Assembly (NCBI RefSeq): GCF_028688855.1 | Contig: NZ_JAQTXI010000008.1 | Location: 62,001-126,000 of the forward strand | Length of the DNA: 64,000 nt | Direction: 5' to 3' | DNA from: Neomegalonema sp. | GTDB lineage: Bacteria > Pseudomonadota > Alphaproteobacteria > Rhodobacterales > Rhodobacteraceae | Shown: piece after piece, positions 53,498 to 63,070 of the stretch | Numbering within the stretch: position 1 is the stretch's first letter | How the letters are laid out: the number at the start of each line of letters is the position of its first letter | Position numbers and translations under genes: made by a program | Notes under the pieces: model-generated | What the model was told of the DNA's origin: nothing | Seen by the model: the letters and a program-made list of their open reading frames with translations, nothing else | Database searches by the model: none

Positions 53498-54811
53498 GTG
53501 GAAAACCTGACTCCGAGAAAAGAAGACCTCGACCCCATCGAAACCGCCTCGCGCGACGAGATCGAGGCGCTCCAGTTCCACCGCATGAAGCGCAGCCTGC
53601 GCCACGCCTACGAGAACTCGCCCTTCTACCGCAAGCGCTTCATCGAATCCGACGCCCATCCGGACGATCTCAAGACGCTCAAGGACATCGCGAAATTCCC
53701 CTTCACCGTGAAGCAGGATCTGCGCGACACCTATCCTTTCGGCATGTTCGCCGTGCCTCAGAACAAGCTGGCGCGCATCCACGGCTCTTCGGGCACCACC
53801 GGCAAGCCGACCGTCGTCGGCTACACCCTGGGCGACATCGACAACTGGGCCAACCTCATCGCGCGCTCCATCCGGGCGGCGGGGGGGCGTCCGGGCGACA
53901 TCCTGCACAACGCCTATGGCTACGGGCTCTTCACGGGGGGCGTCGGGGCCCATTACGGCGCCGAGCGGCTCGGCTGCACGGTGGTGCCGATCTCGGGCGG
54001 CATGACCGAGCGTCAGGTCACGCTGATCAACGACTTCAGGCCGCGGATCATCATGGTGACGCCTTCCTACATGCTCTCGATCCTCGACGAGTTCCGCCGT
54101 CAGGGCCTGGACCCGCGCCAGTCCTCGCTTCAGGTGGGGATCTTCGGCGCCGAGCCCTGGACCAACGCCATGCGCCAGGAGATCGAGGAGGCCTTCGACA
54201 TGCACGCCGTCGACATCTACGGCCTCTCCGAGATCATGGGGCCCGGCGTGGCGCAGGAATGCGTCGAGACCAAGGACGGGCTCCACATCTGGGAGGACCA
54301 CTTCTATCCCGAGATCATCGACCCGGCCACCGGCGAGGTCCTGCCCGACGGCGAGATGGGCGAACTGGTCTTCACCACCCTGACCAAGGAGGCTCTGCCG
54401 ATGGTGCGCTACCGCACCCGCGATCTGACGCGCCTCCTGCCCGGCACCGCCCGCAGCATGCGCCGCATCGAGAAGATCACCGGGCGCAGCGACGACATGA
54501 TCATCCTGCGCGGGGTGAACGTCTTCCCGACCCAGATCGAGGAGCAGATCCTGAAATGCGCCGGTCTGGCGCCGCATTTCCACATCGAGCTGAAGCGGGG
54601 CTCGGGCCGCATGGACGACATGACCGTCCATGTGGAATGCGCCCCCGCCCATGCCGAGGAGGCCGCCCGGGCGAAGTCGGCCAGGGAGCTGACCCATCAC
54701 ATCAAGTCCGTGGTCGGGGTCTCGACGAAGGTCGAGGTGCGCGATCCGAACTCCCTCGCCCGCTCCGAGGGCAAGGCGAAGCGCGTGGTGGACAATCGCC
54801 CGAAGGCGTGA
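53498..54811 (+). CDS. paaK: phenylacetate-CoA ligase PaaK
   Basis: Activates phenylacetate with ATP and CoA, the entry step of the pathway. The 437-residue adenylate-forming enzyme has the P-loop-like GSSGTTGKPTVVGYT (about residues 94-108), AYGYGLFTGGVGAHYGAERL, YGLSEIMGPGVAQEC and the C-terminal hinge RSDDMIILRGVNVFPTQIEE. The start is GTG 53498, six bases after AGGGAGG. It lies 42 bases after paaI. Confidence 0.95.
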   Translation: MENLTPRKEDLDPIETASRDEIEALQFHRMKRSLRHAYENSPFYRKRFIESDAHPDDLKTLKDIAKFPFTVKQDLRDTYPFGMFAVPQNKLARIHGSSGTTGKPTVVGYTLGDIDNWANLIARSIRAAGGRPGDILHNAYGYGLFTGGVGAHYGAERLGCTVVPISGGMTERQVTLINDFRPRIIMVTPSYMLSILDEFRRQGLDPRQSSLQVGIFGAEPWTNAMRQEIEEAFDMHAVDIYGLSEIMGPGVAQECVETKDGLHIWEDHFYPEIIDPATGEVLPDGEMGELVFTTLTKEALPMVRYRTRDLTRLLPGTARSMRRIEKITGRSDDMIILRGVNVFPTQIEEQILKCAGLAPHFHIELKRGSGRMDDMTVHVECAPAHAEEAARAKSARELTHHIKSVVGVSTKVEVRDPNSLARSEGKAKRVVDNRPKA

Positions 54812-54879
54812 TTGCGCCGAATCAGCTTGTTGCACAGCAACATGGGCGTGACAGGCGCGCGCCCAGAGGCTAAAGCGGA

Positions 54880-54900
54880 AGGGAGGCTTCGCGCCTCCCT
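54880..54900 (+). terminator. stem-loop after paaK
   Basis: AGGGAGGC (54880-54887) pairs with GCCTCCCT (54893-54900) around TTCGC, 69 bases after the paaK stop. It has no following T-run. It could mark the 3' end of the paaGIK transcript or simply stabilise it. Confidence 0.4.
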
Positions 54901-54989
54901 CCCGCTCGGGAGGGGAGGCGAGGCTTTCGCGCTCCGGAGCGTTTCCCTGTCGGCGAAAACGCCTCCCCCTCTCACGCGACGCGTTTTCG

Positions 54990-55020
54990 TCCGGTCGCCG
55001 GCCGCAAGCGGCCGACCGGA
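54990..55020. promoter_or_regulatory. long imperfect inverted repeat upstream of the TetR gene
   Basis: TCCGGTCG (54990-54997) with CGACCGGA (55013-55020), and GCCGC with GCGGC inside, form a 13-bp stem with a three-base bulge and an AA loop, ending 26 bases before the TetR ATG. It may be an autoregulatory operator or a leader hairpin. It does not match the 52126 palindrome exactly. Confidence 0.4.
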
Positions 55021-55046
55021 AGGCGCCTTAGGGAAGAACGAAGACC

Positions 55047-55646
55047 ATGGCTCGGACGCGGGCGCAGGATTTCGAGGAGAAACGGCGGGCGATTCTCGAC
55101 AACGCCGCCACGGTGTTCGCCGAGCAGGGCATGGAGAAAGCCTCCATGGCCCAGATCGCCGCGCATGCGCAGGTCTCCAAGGCGCTGCTCTACCATTATT
55201 ATCCGGGCAAGGGCGCGCTGATCTTCGCGATCATCCTGACGCATCTCGAAGAGCTCGACGCCGCCATCGAGGCCGCGGACGATCCCGGACTTCAGCCCGA
55301 ACAGCGCCTGCGCCGTCTGGTGGGGGCGGTGCTGGAGAGCTATCGGGGCGCCGACGACCAGCACAAGGTGCAGCTCAACGCCTCCGCCGCCCTTTCGGGA
55401 GAGCAGAGGGCCGAGATCACGGCTCTGGAGCGCCGGATCATCCGGCGCTTCTCGGCGGTGCTGGACCAGATCAACCCGGATCTCAACTCCACCGAGCGCC
55501 CCTTGCTGATGCCGGTCACCATGTCGCTCTTCGGCATGATGAACTGGGTCTACATGTGGTTCAAGGACGGCGGGCGCATCAGCCGCGAGGATTACGCCGA
55601 CGTCGCCACCACCCTGATCCTCGAAGGGATCAAGGCCGTTCGGTGA
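55047..55646 (+). CDS. paaR: TetR-family regulator of the phenylacetate cluster (PaaR-like)
   Basis: A 199-residue TetR protein with the helix-turn-helix at about residues 10-55 (ILDNAATVFAEQGMEKASMA, then AHAQVSKALLYHYYPGKGAL) and a C-terminal domain related to TetR_C_11 types. It lies between paaK and paaY inside the cluster. By analogy with PaaR it probably represses the paa genes and is released by phenylacetyl-CoA. Its last 17 bases overlap the 3' end of the convergent paaY gene. Confidence 0.82.
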   Translation: MARTRAQDFEEKRRAILDNAATVFAEQGMEKASMAQIAAHAQVSKALLYHYYPGKGALIFAIILTHLEELDAAIEAADDPGLQPEQRLRRLVGAVLESYRGADDQHKVQLNASAALSGEQRAEITALERRIIRRFSAVLDQINPDLNSTERPLLMPVTMSLFGMMNWVYMWFKDGGRISREDYADVATTLILEGIKAVR

Positions 55647-56250
55647 ATCTCCGGCGCTCCAGGATCAGGGGATCATAGACCGGGGCCTCGGCGCGGCGAC
55701 GATCGGGCTCGGGGGCGCTCAGGGGCGTCGCGGGGGCGATCTTGCCCGCAGCCTCTCGGGCGAGCTGCTGATAGACTCCCGTTCCGCGCCGCTTCCAGTC
55801 GATCTCCTCGGCGGAGAGCATGCGGATGATCTTCGCCGGAGACCCCGCCAGAAGCGAATTGGGCGGAATCTTCGTCCCGGCCTTCACGAAGGCCATGGCT
55901 CCGACGATGCAGTTCTCGCCGATCTCGGCCTCGTCCATGATGACGGCGTTCATGCCGATCAGCACGTTGCGCCCGATGTGGCAGCCATGGAGCACTGCTC
56001 CATGGCCGATATGGCCCGATTCCTCGACGATCACATCCTTGCCGGGGAAGGAATGCACCACGCAGGTCTCCTGCACGTTGCAGCCTTCATGGAGGATGAT
56101 CCGGCCGAAATCCCCGCGCAGCACCGCGCAGGGACCGACATAGACCGTCGGGCCGATGATCACGTCGCCGATCACCACCGCCTCCGGATGCACGAAGGCG
56201 GCGGGATCTATCGCGGGGACGATGCCGTCATAGCTGTAGACGCGGCCCAT
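55630..56250 (-). CDS. paaY: PaaY, gamma-carbonic-anhydrase-like thioesterase of phenylacetate catabolism
   Basis: A 206-residue left-handed beta-helix protein built of hexapeptide repeats (IGDVIIGPTVYVGPCAVLRG onward). Metal-ligand histidines are in VVHSFPG and GHIGHGAVLHGCHIG, as in gamma carbonic anhydrases. PaaY hydrolyses ring-hydroxylated and other dead-end CoA thioesters. Its ATG shares one base with the paaZ stop, so it closes the paaABCDE-X-Z operon. Confidence 0.92.
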   Translation of the reverse strand: MGRVYSYDGIVPAIDPAAFVHPEAVVIGDVIIGPTVYVGPCAVLRGDFGRIILHEGCNVQETCVVHSFPGKDVIVEESGHIGHGAVLHGCHIGRNVLIGMNAVIMDEAEIGENCIVGAMAFVKAGTKIPPNSLLAGSPAKIIRMLSAEEIDWKRRGTGVYQQLAREAAGKIAPATPLSAPEPDRRRAEAPVYDPLILERRRFTERP

Positions 56251-58319
56251 CAGGCTTCCCCGGCGGGCGGCCAGGTCTTGGCGACCATGGTCAGCACGTC
56301 ATATTGCGCGACGATGGCGCCTTCCTGATTGGTCACGCGGCAATCCCAGCGGACTTCGCCGTAATCGGCGGTTTCGCGCGGATTGATCTCCTTGCAGGTC
56401 AGGCGGACCTGAAGCGTGTCGCCGAAATAGACCGGCGTCAGGAAGCGCAGGTGATCCACGCCGTAATTGGCCAGCACCGGGCCCGGATTGGGCTCGACGA
56501 AGAGTCCCGCTGCGAAGGAGGCGATCAGATAGCCATGCGCCACCCGGTCGTCGAAGAAGGGATTGGCCTTGGCCGCCTCTTCGTTCATGTGGGCGTAGAA
56601 GGTGTCTCCGGTGAATTCGGCGAAATGCTCGACGTCCTCTTTCGTCACTTCGCGGCTGGCGGTGACGAGCTGGTCGCCGATCTTCAACTCCGCGAGGGAT
56701 TTGCGGAAAGGATGGACGTCCTGCGTCGCCTCGGCGCCCTCGATCCAGCGGCCCGTGACCGCCGAGAGCAGACGCGGCGAGCCCTGAACGGCGGTGCGTT
56801 GCAGATAATGCTTCACGCCCCGGATTCCGCCCATCTCCTCGCCGCCGCCCGCGCGTCCCGGCCCGCCATGGACCAGAGGCGCCAGAGGCGAGCCATGGCC
56901 CGTCGAGCTTTTCGCCGTCTCGCGGTCTCCGATCAGCACGCGGCCGTGGAAGGGCGCGACGCCCAGGACCACTTCCGCCGCCACGGCCTTGTCATGGGTG
57001 AAGACCGAGGAGACCAGCGAACCCTTGCCGAGCTTCGTCAGCTCCACCGCCTCGCCGAGGTCGTCGTAGGGCATCACCGTCGAGACGGGGCCGAAGGCCT
57101 CGACGTCATGGACCGCCCTCGCCGCGAAGGGCTTGTCGGCGTAGAGCAGCACCGGATTGAGGAAGGCGCCCTTCTCCGGATCGCCGGAGGAGAGGCGGAC
57201 CTCGTCGGGGTTCCCGGCGACGATCTCGGCCACGGCCTGAAGCTCGCGGATGCGCGCCCGCACCTCCTCGCGCTGGTCGAAGCTGGCCAGAGGCCCCATG
57301 CGGGTGGCCTCCAGATCGGGCAGGCCCACCGGAGTCTTCGCCAGACGCGCCCCCAGAGCCTCGATCAGCGCCTGAACATGGGCGCGCGGCGCGATCACCC
57401 GGCGGATGGCGGTGCATTTCTGCCCGGCCTTCACGGTCATCTCGCGGGCGACCTCCTTCACGAAGAGGTCGAATTCGGGGGTTCCCGGCGCGGCGTCCGG
57501 CCCGAGGATCGAGGCGTTGAGGCTGTCGGCCTCCATGGTGAAGCGCACCGAATTCGCGACGACGGCCGGATGGGTCTTGAGCTTGCGGCCCGTCCAGGCG
57601 GAGCCGGTGAAGGTCACGGCGTCCTGTTCGGTCACATGGTCGAGGAGATCGCCCACCGAGCCGCAGATGAGTTGCAGCGCGCCTTCCGGCAGCACGCCGC
57701 TTTCAATGGCGCGGCGCACCACCAGTTCCGTGAGATAGGCCGTCTGGGAGGCGGGCTTGACGATGCAGGGCACGCCCGCCAGCAGGGTGGGGGCGATCTT
57801 CTCCAGCATGCCCCAGACAGGGAAGTTGAAGGCGTTGATGTGCACCGCCACGCCCTGGATCGGCGTGAGGACATGTTGCGCGACGAAGCTGCCGTCCTTC
57901 GAGAGGACTTCGACCTCGCCGTCGGTGAGCAGCCGCGCGTTGGGCAATTCGCGGCGGCCCTTGGAGGCGAAGGTCAGCAGGGTGCCGACGCCGCCCTCGA
58001 TGTCGACCCAACCGTCGGCGCGGGTGGCGCCGGTGAGGAAGCTCTCGGCGTAGAACTCCTCCTTGTGCTTCATCAGTTCGAGGCCCAGCGCCTTGAGCAT
58101 GGCCGCGCGTTCATGGAAGCTCATGGCGCGCAGCTTCGGCCCGGCCTTGCGGCGTCCATGCTCCAGCGCGGCGGCGAAGTCGACCCCGGTGGAATCGATC
58201 ACCGCCAGATCCGCGCCGGTGGCGGCGTCGACCAGGGTCTGGCCTGCGTCGGTTCCGGCCACCCAGGATCCGTAGACATAGCTTTCGAGGCGTCGCGTTT
58301 CACGAAGCGGGGCGTTCAT
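56250..58319 (-). CDS. paaZ: bifunctional oxepin-CoA hydrolase/3-oxo-5,6-dehydrosuberyl-CoA semialdehyde dehydrogenase PaaZ
   Basis: A 689-residue two-domain enzyme that opens the oxepin ring and oxidises the aldehyde. Residues about 1-520 are an aldehyde dehydrogenase with catalytic Cys in [12 protein letters not shown], the conserved segment [13 protein letters not shown] and the NAD(P)-binding [13 protein letters not shown]. Residues about 540-689 are a MaoC-type hydratase with [20 protein letters not shown] and [15 protein letters not shown] 58319 follows GAAGGAAA. A longer frame to 58457 is not supported. Confidence 0.95.
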   Translation of the reverse strand: MNAPLRETRRLESYVYGSWVAGTDAGQTLVDAATGADLAVIDSTGVDFAAALEHGRRKAGPKLRAMSFHERAAMLKALGLELMKHKEEFYAESFLTGATRADGWVDIEGGVGTLLTFASKGRRELPNARLLTDGEVEVLSKDGSFVAQHVLTPIQGVAVHINAFNFPVWGMLEKIAPTLLAGVPCIVKPASQTAYLTELVVRRAIESGVLPEGALQLICGSVGDLLDHVTEQDAVTFTGSAWTGRKLKTHPAVVANSVRFTMEADSLNASILGPDAAPGTPEFDLFVKEVAREMTVKAGQKCTAIRRVIAPRAHVQALIEALGARLAKTPVGLPDLEATRMGPLASFDQREEVRARIRELQAVAEIVAGNPDEVRLSSGDPEKGAFLNPVLLYADKPFAARAVHDVEAFGPVSTVMPYDDLGEAVELTKLGKGSLVSSVFTHDKAVAAEVVLGVAPFHGRVLIGDRETAKSSTGHGSPLAPLVHGGPGRAGGGEEMGGIRGVKHYLQRTAVQGSPRLLSAVTGRWIEGAEATQDVHPFRKSLAELKIGDQLVTASREVTKEDVEHFAEFTGDTFYAHMNEEAAKANPFFDDRVAHGYLIASFAAGLFVEPNPGPVLANYGVDHLRFLTPVYFGDTLQVRLTCKEINPRETADYGEVRWDCRVTNQEGAIVAQYDVLTMVAKTWPPAGEA

Positions 58320-58383
58320 GGCGTTTCCTTCGCTGGATTTTTCCGCGCCGGGCTGGAGATTCCCCCTCCGCCCGGCGACTCCT

Positions 58384-59136
58384 TCAGAGGCCGAGCGGGG
58401 CCAGACGCTCGGAGACGAGGCCTTCCCAACGGGCGAGAAGCTCTTCGTTGGGCGCATGGCGCAGGCCGAACTTGCGGAGCGTGGCGTAACGCTCCGAGCC
58501 CGCCGCCCCGAAGCCCGCCGCCGCCCGCGGACGCCAGTAGGCGAGGGAGGCCAGAGCTTCGGCCTTCCCCTCCGGCGAGGAGACGACGCGCTCCAGGCCT
58601 TCGAGCCCGAGCTCGGCGTGGCGCGCCTCGCGGGGGGCGATCTCGCGGAAGACCTCCGCCAGGGGGGCGTAGGACAGGCGGGTGAGCTCGGTCATCTGGA
58701 TCCCCGTCGCGAGGCCCTGAAGCACGTTCATGACCACCGCGTCGGTCCAGCCTTCGAGCGGGTAATGGAACACCGAAAGCCGCATGTCTCCGGCCCGGCG
58801 GGTCGCCCCGAGGTCGGCTTCGCGCGGAACCCGCGCCGCCCAGTCATGCTGCGACTGATAGCGGCGGGTGTCCGTGCCGAAGCCGCCCATGACGTCGAGC
58901 ACGCGTTCGGCGTGATCGGCCTTCTCCAGGGTGATCCGGCTGGCGGCGATGCGCTCCTTGATCCCGGGGGCGAAGTTGATCGACAGGGCGAAGCCCGCCG
59001 AAGCGGCCAGCTCGCTGTCGACGAAGCTGGACATCAGCCGCATCAGCTCGCCGCGATAGCGGGCCGGGACGTTGCCGGGCGCGGTCAGGACGCCGCCCTG
59101 CGCGAGGTAGTCCTCGATCTTCATCACGTCGGACAT
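58384..59136 (-). CDS. PaaA-like ferritin-fold protein of the phenylacetate operon, function unknown
   Basis: A 250-residue member of the 'phenylacetic acid catabolic protein' family, distinct from PaaA and PaaC encoded in the same operon. The helical ferritin-like pattern is visible, with possible iron ligands Glu42, Glu71 with His75 (LEKADHAERV), Glu150 and a clear ExxH at Glu170-His173 (PREARHAELGLE). In PaaA the first pair is a true ExxH, so the first half-site here is shifted by one residue. ATG 59136 follows GAGGGGAAA. It sits between paaE (10-base gap) and paaZ (64-base gap). An accessory or alternative oxygenase component is the natural guess, unproven. Confidence 0.7.
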   Translation of the reverse strand: MSDVMKIEDYLAQGGVLTAPGNVPARYRGELMRLMSSFVDSELAASAGFALSINFAPGIKERIAASRITLEKADHAERVLDVMGGFGTDTRRYQSQHDWAARVPREADLGATRRAGDMRLSVFHYPLEGWTDAVVMNVLQGLATGIQMTELTRLSYAPLAEVFREIAPREARHAELGLEGLERVVSSPEGKAEALASLAYWRPRAAAGFGAAGSERYATLRKFGLRHAPNEELLARWEGLVSERLAPLGL

Positions 59137-59146
59137 GGCTTTCCCC

Positions 59147-60223
59147 TCACTCGTCATAGGTGACGACGATGCGGTCCGTCAGCGGCGTCGCCTGACAGGA
59201 CAGCACGTAGCCCGCGCGCACTTCGTAATCTTCGAGCGCGTGGTTGACCGCCATTTCGGCTTCGCCCTCGATCACCTTGCAGCGGCAGGTCGAGCAGACT
59301 CCGGCCTTGCAGGAATAGGGGGCGTCCATCTTCGCCTCGATGGCGGCGTCGAGGATGGTCTGACCCGTGCGGGGCATGGCGAAGCTGCGCGTGGCGCCGT
59401 CGAGCGTCACGGTGGCCTCGACGCCCGTTCCCGGCGCGATGGCGGTCTTGGAGACCGCCTTCGCTCTGGCCCTTCCGGGCTGTCCGCTGGCGAAGAGCTC
59501 GAACTTGATCTGGTCGTCGCGCAGGCCATGGTCGCGCAGGCTGGCGGCGATGGCGAGCATCATGGGCTCGGGGCCGCAGATGTAGGCCGTGTCGACCGCC
59601 TTCGCGTCGAGCCAGTGGGCGAAGAGGCCCTTCATCTTCTCGGCGTCGACGCGGCCGGTGAAGAGGTCGATCTCCTGGCCCTCCTGCTCCAGCACGTGGA
59701 TCACCGAGAAGCGCCCGAGATGGAGATTCTTCAGATCCTCCAGCTCCTCGCGGAACATGATCGAATTGATCTGGCGGTTCGAATAGACCAGCGTGAAGCG
59801 GCTTTTCGGCTCATGGGCCAGCACGGTCTTGATGATCGAGAGCAGCGGCGTGATCCCCGAGCCGCCCGCGAAGCCCAGATAGCCCTTCTCGGCTTCGGGA
59901 TCGAGGGGGGTGAAGAACTTGCCCATGGGAGGCATGGCCTCGATCACGTCGCCGGGGGCGAGGTTCTCGTTGGCCCAGGTGCTGAAGGCGCCGCCCTCCA
60001 CGCGCTTGACGCCGACCTGAAGGAATCCCTCGTCGCGTCCGGCGCAGATGGAGTAGGAGCGGCGCAGCTCCTCGCCGTCGAAATCGCGGCGGAAGGTGAG
60101 ATACTGCCCCTGGGTGAAGTCGAAGAGCGCCTTGTCTTCGTCGCGGGGCCTGAGCGTGACGACCACGGCGTCGCGGGTTTCGCGGCGCACGTCCGTGACC
60201 CGGAGAGGATGGAAGCGTGCCAT
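59147..60223 (-). CDS. paaE: phenylacetyl-CoA epoxidase reductase PaaE
   Basis: A 358-residue reductase delivering electrons from NADPH to the PaaABC core. The FAD-binding domain (about residues 5-105) contains RRSYSICAG. The NAD(P)-binding domain (about 110-240) contains GFAGGSGITPLLSIIKTVL and CGPEPMML. The C-terminal plant-type [2Fe-2S] ferredoxin has CKAGVCSTCRCKVIEG and a fourth cysteine in VLSCQA. It follows paaD with a 100-base gap, the widest inside the epoxidase block. Confidence 0.94.
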   Translation of the reverse strand: MARFHPLRVTDVRRETRDAVVVTLRPRDEDKALFDFTQGQYLTFRRDFDGEELRRSYSICAGRDEGFLQVGVKRVEGGAFSTWANENLAPGDVIEAMPPMGKFFTPLDPEAEKGYLGFAGGSGITPLLSIIKTVLAHEPKSRFTLVYSNRQINSIMFREELEDLKNLHLGRFSVIHVLEQEGQEIDLFTGRVDAEKMKGLFAHWLDAKAVDTAYICGPEPMMLAIAASLRDHGLRDDQIKFELFASGQPGRARAKAVSKTAIAPGTGVEATVTLDGATRSFAMPRTGQTILDAAIEAKMDAPYSCKAGVCSTCRCKVIEGEAEMAVNHALEDYEVRAGYVLSCQATPLTDRIVVTYDE

Positions 60224-60323
60224 TGGGTGTCCTCGGCATCCTGAAGCGCGATCCGGTCCGGAGCCCTGAGGCTCCCGGAGGCGTCGCGCGATGATCCTGA
60301 AAGCTGGAGCGGCGCAGGGCGCT

Positions 60324-60851
60324 CTAGATGCACTTGAAATAATCGAAGGGTTCGAGGCAGTCCTTGCAGCGATAGCTCGCCTTGCAGGGCGTCGAGCCGA
60401 ACTGGCTGACCTTCCCCGTGTTCGTCGAGCCGCAGCGCGGACAGGCGACCGCGAAATTCGCGCCGCCCGCGGTCAGCCGCGAGATCCGGCCCGCCAGACG
60501 TCCGTCGGCGGCGGTGCCGTCGATGGGCGGGGCCACGCCGTAGGCCCGGAGCTTCTCGCGGCCTTCCTCGGTGAGCCAGTCGGTGGTCCAGGGCGGCGAG
60601 AGGCGGCGTTCGAGGCGCAGCTTCTCGATTCCCCGGTCCCGCAGGGCCTTTTCAATGTCGAGATTGATGATCGTGGTGGCCGGACAGCCCGAATAGGTGG
60701 GCGTCACCGTCACGACGAGCGTGTCCTCGCGCCATTCGACCCCCCGGATGATCCCCAGATCCGTCAGGCTGATGACGGGGATCTCGGGATCGGGCACCTC
60801 GGAGAGCCAGCGCCAGATCTCCGGAATCTCGGGATGCGGCGTCTTCTCCAT
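60324..60851 (-). CDS. paaD: phenylacetyl-CoA epoxidase assembly/maturation protein PaaD
   Basis: A 175-residue DUF59/MIP18-type protein (VPDPEIPVISLTDLGIIRGV, TPTYSGCPAT with the conserved cysteine) thought to help deliver Fe-S clusters. The C-terminal zinc-ribbon CPRCGSTNT ... CKDCLEPFDYFKC is typical of PaaD. The ATG at 60851 is used; a GTG at 60860 overlapping the paaC stop is an equally possible start, and neither has a clear ribosome binding site. Confidence 0.92.
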   Translation of the reverse strand: MEKTPHPEIPEIWRWLSEVPDPEIPVISLTDLGIIRGVEWREDTLVVTVTPTYSGCPATTIINLDIEKALRDRGIEKLRLERRLSPPWTTDWLTEEGREKLRAYGVAPPIDGTAADGRLAGRISRLTAGGANFAVACPRCGSTNTGKVSQFGSTPCKASYRCKDCLEPFDYFKCI

Positions 60852-60856
60852 GGCGG

Positions 60857-61651
60857 TCACCAGACCGCGCCGGGATAGGCGCGCTGGAGGAACTGCATCT
60901 CGGCGAGGATGTAGCCCAGATGTTCGGAGTGGACGCCGCGCTTGCCGCCCTTGTGCTGCCAGACCTCGCCGGGATGGGCGAGCGTCGCCTCCTCCAGAAC
61001 CGCCGAGACGGTGCTGTCCCACCCGGCCTTGAGCGAGGAGGGCAGGGGCGCGATTCCCGCCGCCGCCATGGCCTGATCCACGGCGTCGTCCGTGAAGAGC
61101 TCGCCGGTGTAGGGGAAGAGCGCCTTGAGGGCCTTCTCCATGCGGGCGCGGCTCTCCGCGGAGCCGTCGCCGAGCCGGATCACCAGATCGGCGGAGCGCT
61201 CCAGATGATAGGCGACCTCCTTCTCCGCCTTGGCGGCGATCTCGGCCACGCGCGGATCGGAGGAGGACTTCAGCTTGCGCAGGATCTCCATGTGCCAGGC
61301 GTCGAAGAGGAACTGCCTCATGAGGGTCTGGCCGAAATCGACGTTGGGGCGTTCGACGAGCAGCGCGTTGCGGAAGGCGCCGGCGTCGCGCAGATAGGCG
61401 ATCTGGTCGGCCGTGCGGCCCTTCCCCTCGACCTCGGCGGCGAGGCCCAGCCAGAACTGACATTGCCCGATCAGGTCGAGGGCCTGATTGGCCAGGGCGA
61501 TGTCTTCTTCGAGCGCGGGAGAATGTCCGCACCATTCGGAGGCCCGATGTCCGAGGATCAGGCAGTTGTCGCCCATGCGCTGGAGCCAGTCCACGAAGGC
61601 GTCCCGGTGGGCGGAGGGCTCTGCGGCGGGATCTTGCGTCCGGGTCGTCAT
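60857..61651 (-). CDS. paaC: phenylacetyl-CoA epoxidase structural subunit PaaC
   Basis: A 264-residue ferritin-fold subunit that partners PaaA and stabilises the complex without binding di-iron. GDNCLILGHRASEWCGHSPA, LVERPNVDFGQTLMRQFLFD and HLGYILAEMQFLQRAYPGA match PaaC. The ATG at 61651 shares a base with the paaB stop (TGATG). A longer frame to 61924 overlaps paaB and is not real. Confidence 0.94.
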   Translation of the reverse strand: MTTRTQDPAAEPSAHRDAFVDWLQRMGDNCLILGHRASEWCGHSPALEEDIALANQALDLIGQCQFWLGLAAEVEGKGRTADQIAYLRDAGAFRNALLVERPNVDFGQTLMRQFLFDAWHMEILRKLKSSSDPRVAEIAAKAEKEVAYHLERSADLVIRLGDGSAESRARMEKALKALFPYTGELFTDDAVDQAMAAAGIAPLPSSLKAGWDSTVSAVLEEATLAHPGEVWQHKGGKRGVHSEHLGYILAEMQFLQRAYPGAVW

Positions 61652-61935
61652 CACATGTGCCCCACTTCGTCGGGGATGTCGAAGAAGGTCGGGTGCCGGT
61701 AGACCTTCGAATTCGAGGGCTCGAAGAGCGGGCCCTTCTCCGAGGGGGAGGAGGCCACGATGTCGTTGGACTTCACCGCCCAGATGGAGACGCCTTCGTT
61801 GCGGCGCGTGTAGACGTCGCGGGCGTTGCGGATCGCCATTTCGGCGTCGGGGGCGTGCAGGCTCCCGACATGGCGATGGTTCAGGCCGTGCTGGCCGCGG
61901 ATGAAGATCTCCCACAGGGGCCATTCGCTGGACAT
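61651..61935 (-). CDS. paaB: phenylacetyl-CoA epoxidase subunit PaaB
   Basis: A 94-residue subunit. WPLWEIFIRGQHGLNHRHVG near the N-terminus and ARDVYTRRNEGVSIWAVKS are diagnostic of PaaB, the small subunit bridging the PaaAC pairs. It is coupled to paaC and lies 107 bases after paaA. The good GGGAGGAAG ribosome binding site precedes its ATG. Confidence 0.95.
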   Translation of the reverse strand: MSSEWPLWEIFIRGQHGLNHRHVGSLHAPDAEMAIRNARDVYTRRNEGVSIWAVKSNDIVASSPSEKGPLFEPSNSKVYRHPTFFDIPDEVGHM

Positions 61936-62042
61936 GTCTGGCTTCCTCCCGAAGCTGGATGCGCGTCTGGGGTCGGGCGCGTCGAGCCGCGCCCGTGACT
62001 GGTCGTGAAGATCGGGGCCTGTTCAGGCGCGCCCGGCGCGGA

Positions 62043-63041
62043 TCACTCTGCGGCGAGCCGGAGCGCGGCGCGGCGCTCCTCCTGCTTTCCGGCGTGGGCC
62101 ATGAGGCCGTCGCGGAACCAGGCGCCGTCGTCCCAGGCCTTGACGCGGGCGCCGAGGCGCTCGGCGTTGCAGGGCCCGTTTCCGGCGATCACCTCGAAGA
62201 ACTCCGCCCAGTCGGGCTCGCTGAAGTCATGGCCGCCCTTCTCCTCGTTCCACCTGAGGTTTTCGTCCGGGACGGTCAGACCCAGGTATTTCGCCTGAGG
62301 GACGGTCTGGTCGACGAACTTCTGACGCAGCTCGTCGTTGGTGTTCATCTTGATCTTCCAGGCCATGGACTGCGCCGAATGCACCGAGTCCTTGTCCGAG
62401 GGGCCGAACATCATCAGCGAGGGATACCAGAAGCGGTTCAGGGCGTCCTGAGCCATGGCCTTCTGTTCGGGGGTTCCGGCGCACATCTTCATCATGATGT
62501 CGTAGCCCTGCCGCTGATGGAAGGATTCCTCCTTGCAGATGCGGATCATGGCGCGGCTGTAGGGGCCGTAGGAGGTGCGCTGCAAGGGCACCTGGTTCAT
62601 GATCGCGGCGCCGTCCACCAGCCAGCCCACCGCGCCCATGTCGGCCCAGGTGAGGGTCGGGTAGTTGAAGATGGAGGAATATTTCATCTTCCCCGAATGG
62701 AGCATCTCCATCAGCTCGTCGCGGGAGACGCCGAGGGTCTCGGCCGCCGAATAGAGATAGAGCCCGTGTCCGGCTTCGTCCTGCACCTTGGCGAGCAGGA
62801 TGGCCTTGCGCTCCAGCGTGGGGGCGCGGGTGATCCAGTTGCCTTCCGGCAGCTGGCCGACGATCTCGGAATGGGCGTGCTGGCCCATCTGGCGGATGAG
62901 GGTCTTGCGGTAGCCTTCGGGCATCCATTCCTTCGGCTCGATCTTCTCGCCGCGGTCGATGCGCTCCTGGAAGGCGATCTCCCGAGGGGTCATCTCGGCG
63001 CGGGACTTCCCGCCTTCGGACTGCACGAGCTGAGCATACAT
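62043..63041 (-). CDS. paaA: phenylacetyl-CoA 1,2-epoxidase catalytic subunit PaaA
   Basis: A 332-residue di-iron oxygenase subunit that epoxidises the aromatic ring of phenylacetyl-CoA. Iron-ligand motifs are visible: Glu59 region [13 protein letters not shown], Glu89-xx-His92 in [16 protein letters not shown], and Glu172-xx-His175 in [14 protein letters not shown]. The ATG at 63041 follows GGGAGAGG; a longer frame to 63119 overlaps the thiolase gene. It lies 29 bases after paaJ. Confidence 0.95.
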   Translation of the reverse strand: MYAQLVQSEGGKSRAEMTPREIAFQERIDRGEKIEPKEWMPEGYRKTLIRQMGQHAHSEIVGQLPEGNWITRAPTLERKAILLAKVQDEAGHGLYLYSAAETLGVSRDELMEMLHSGKMKYSSIFNYPTLTWADMGAVGWLVDGAAIMNQVPLQRTSYGPYSRAMIRICKEESFHQRQGYDIMMKMCAGTPEQKAMAQDALNRFWYPSLMMFGPSDKDSVHSAQSMAWKIKMNTNDELRQKFVDQTVPQAKYLGLTVPDENLRWNEEKGGHDFSEPDWAEFFEVIAGNGPCNAERLGARVKAWDDGAWFRDGLMAHAGKQEERRAALRLAAE

Positions 63042-63070
63042 GGCTGGCCTCTCCCTGTGATCTCCGGATT

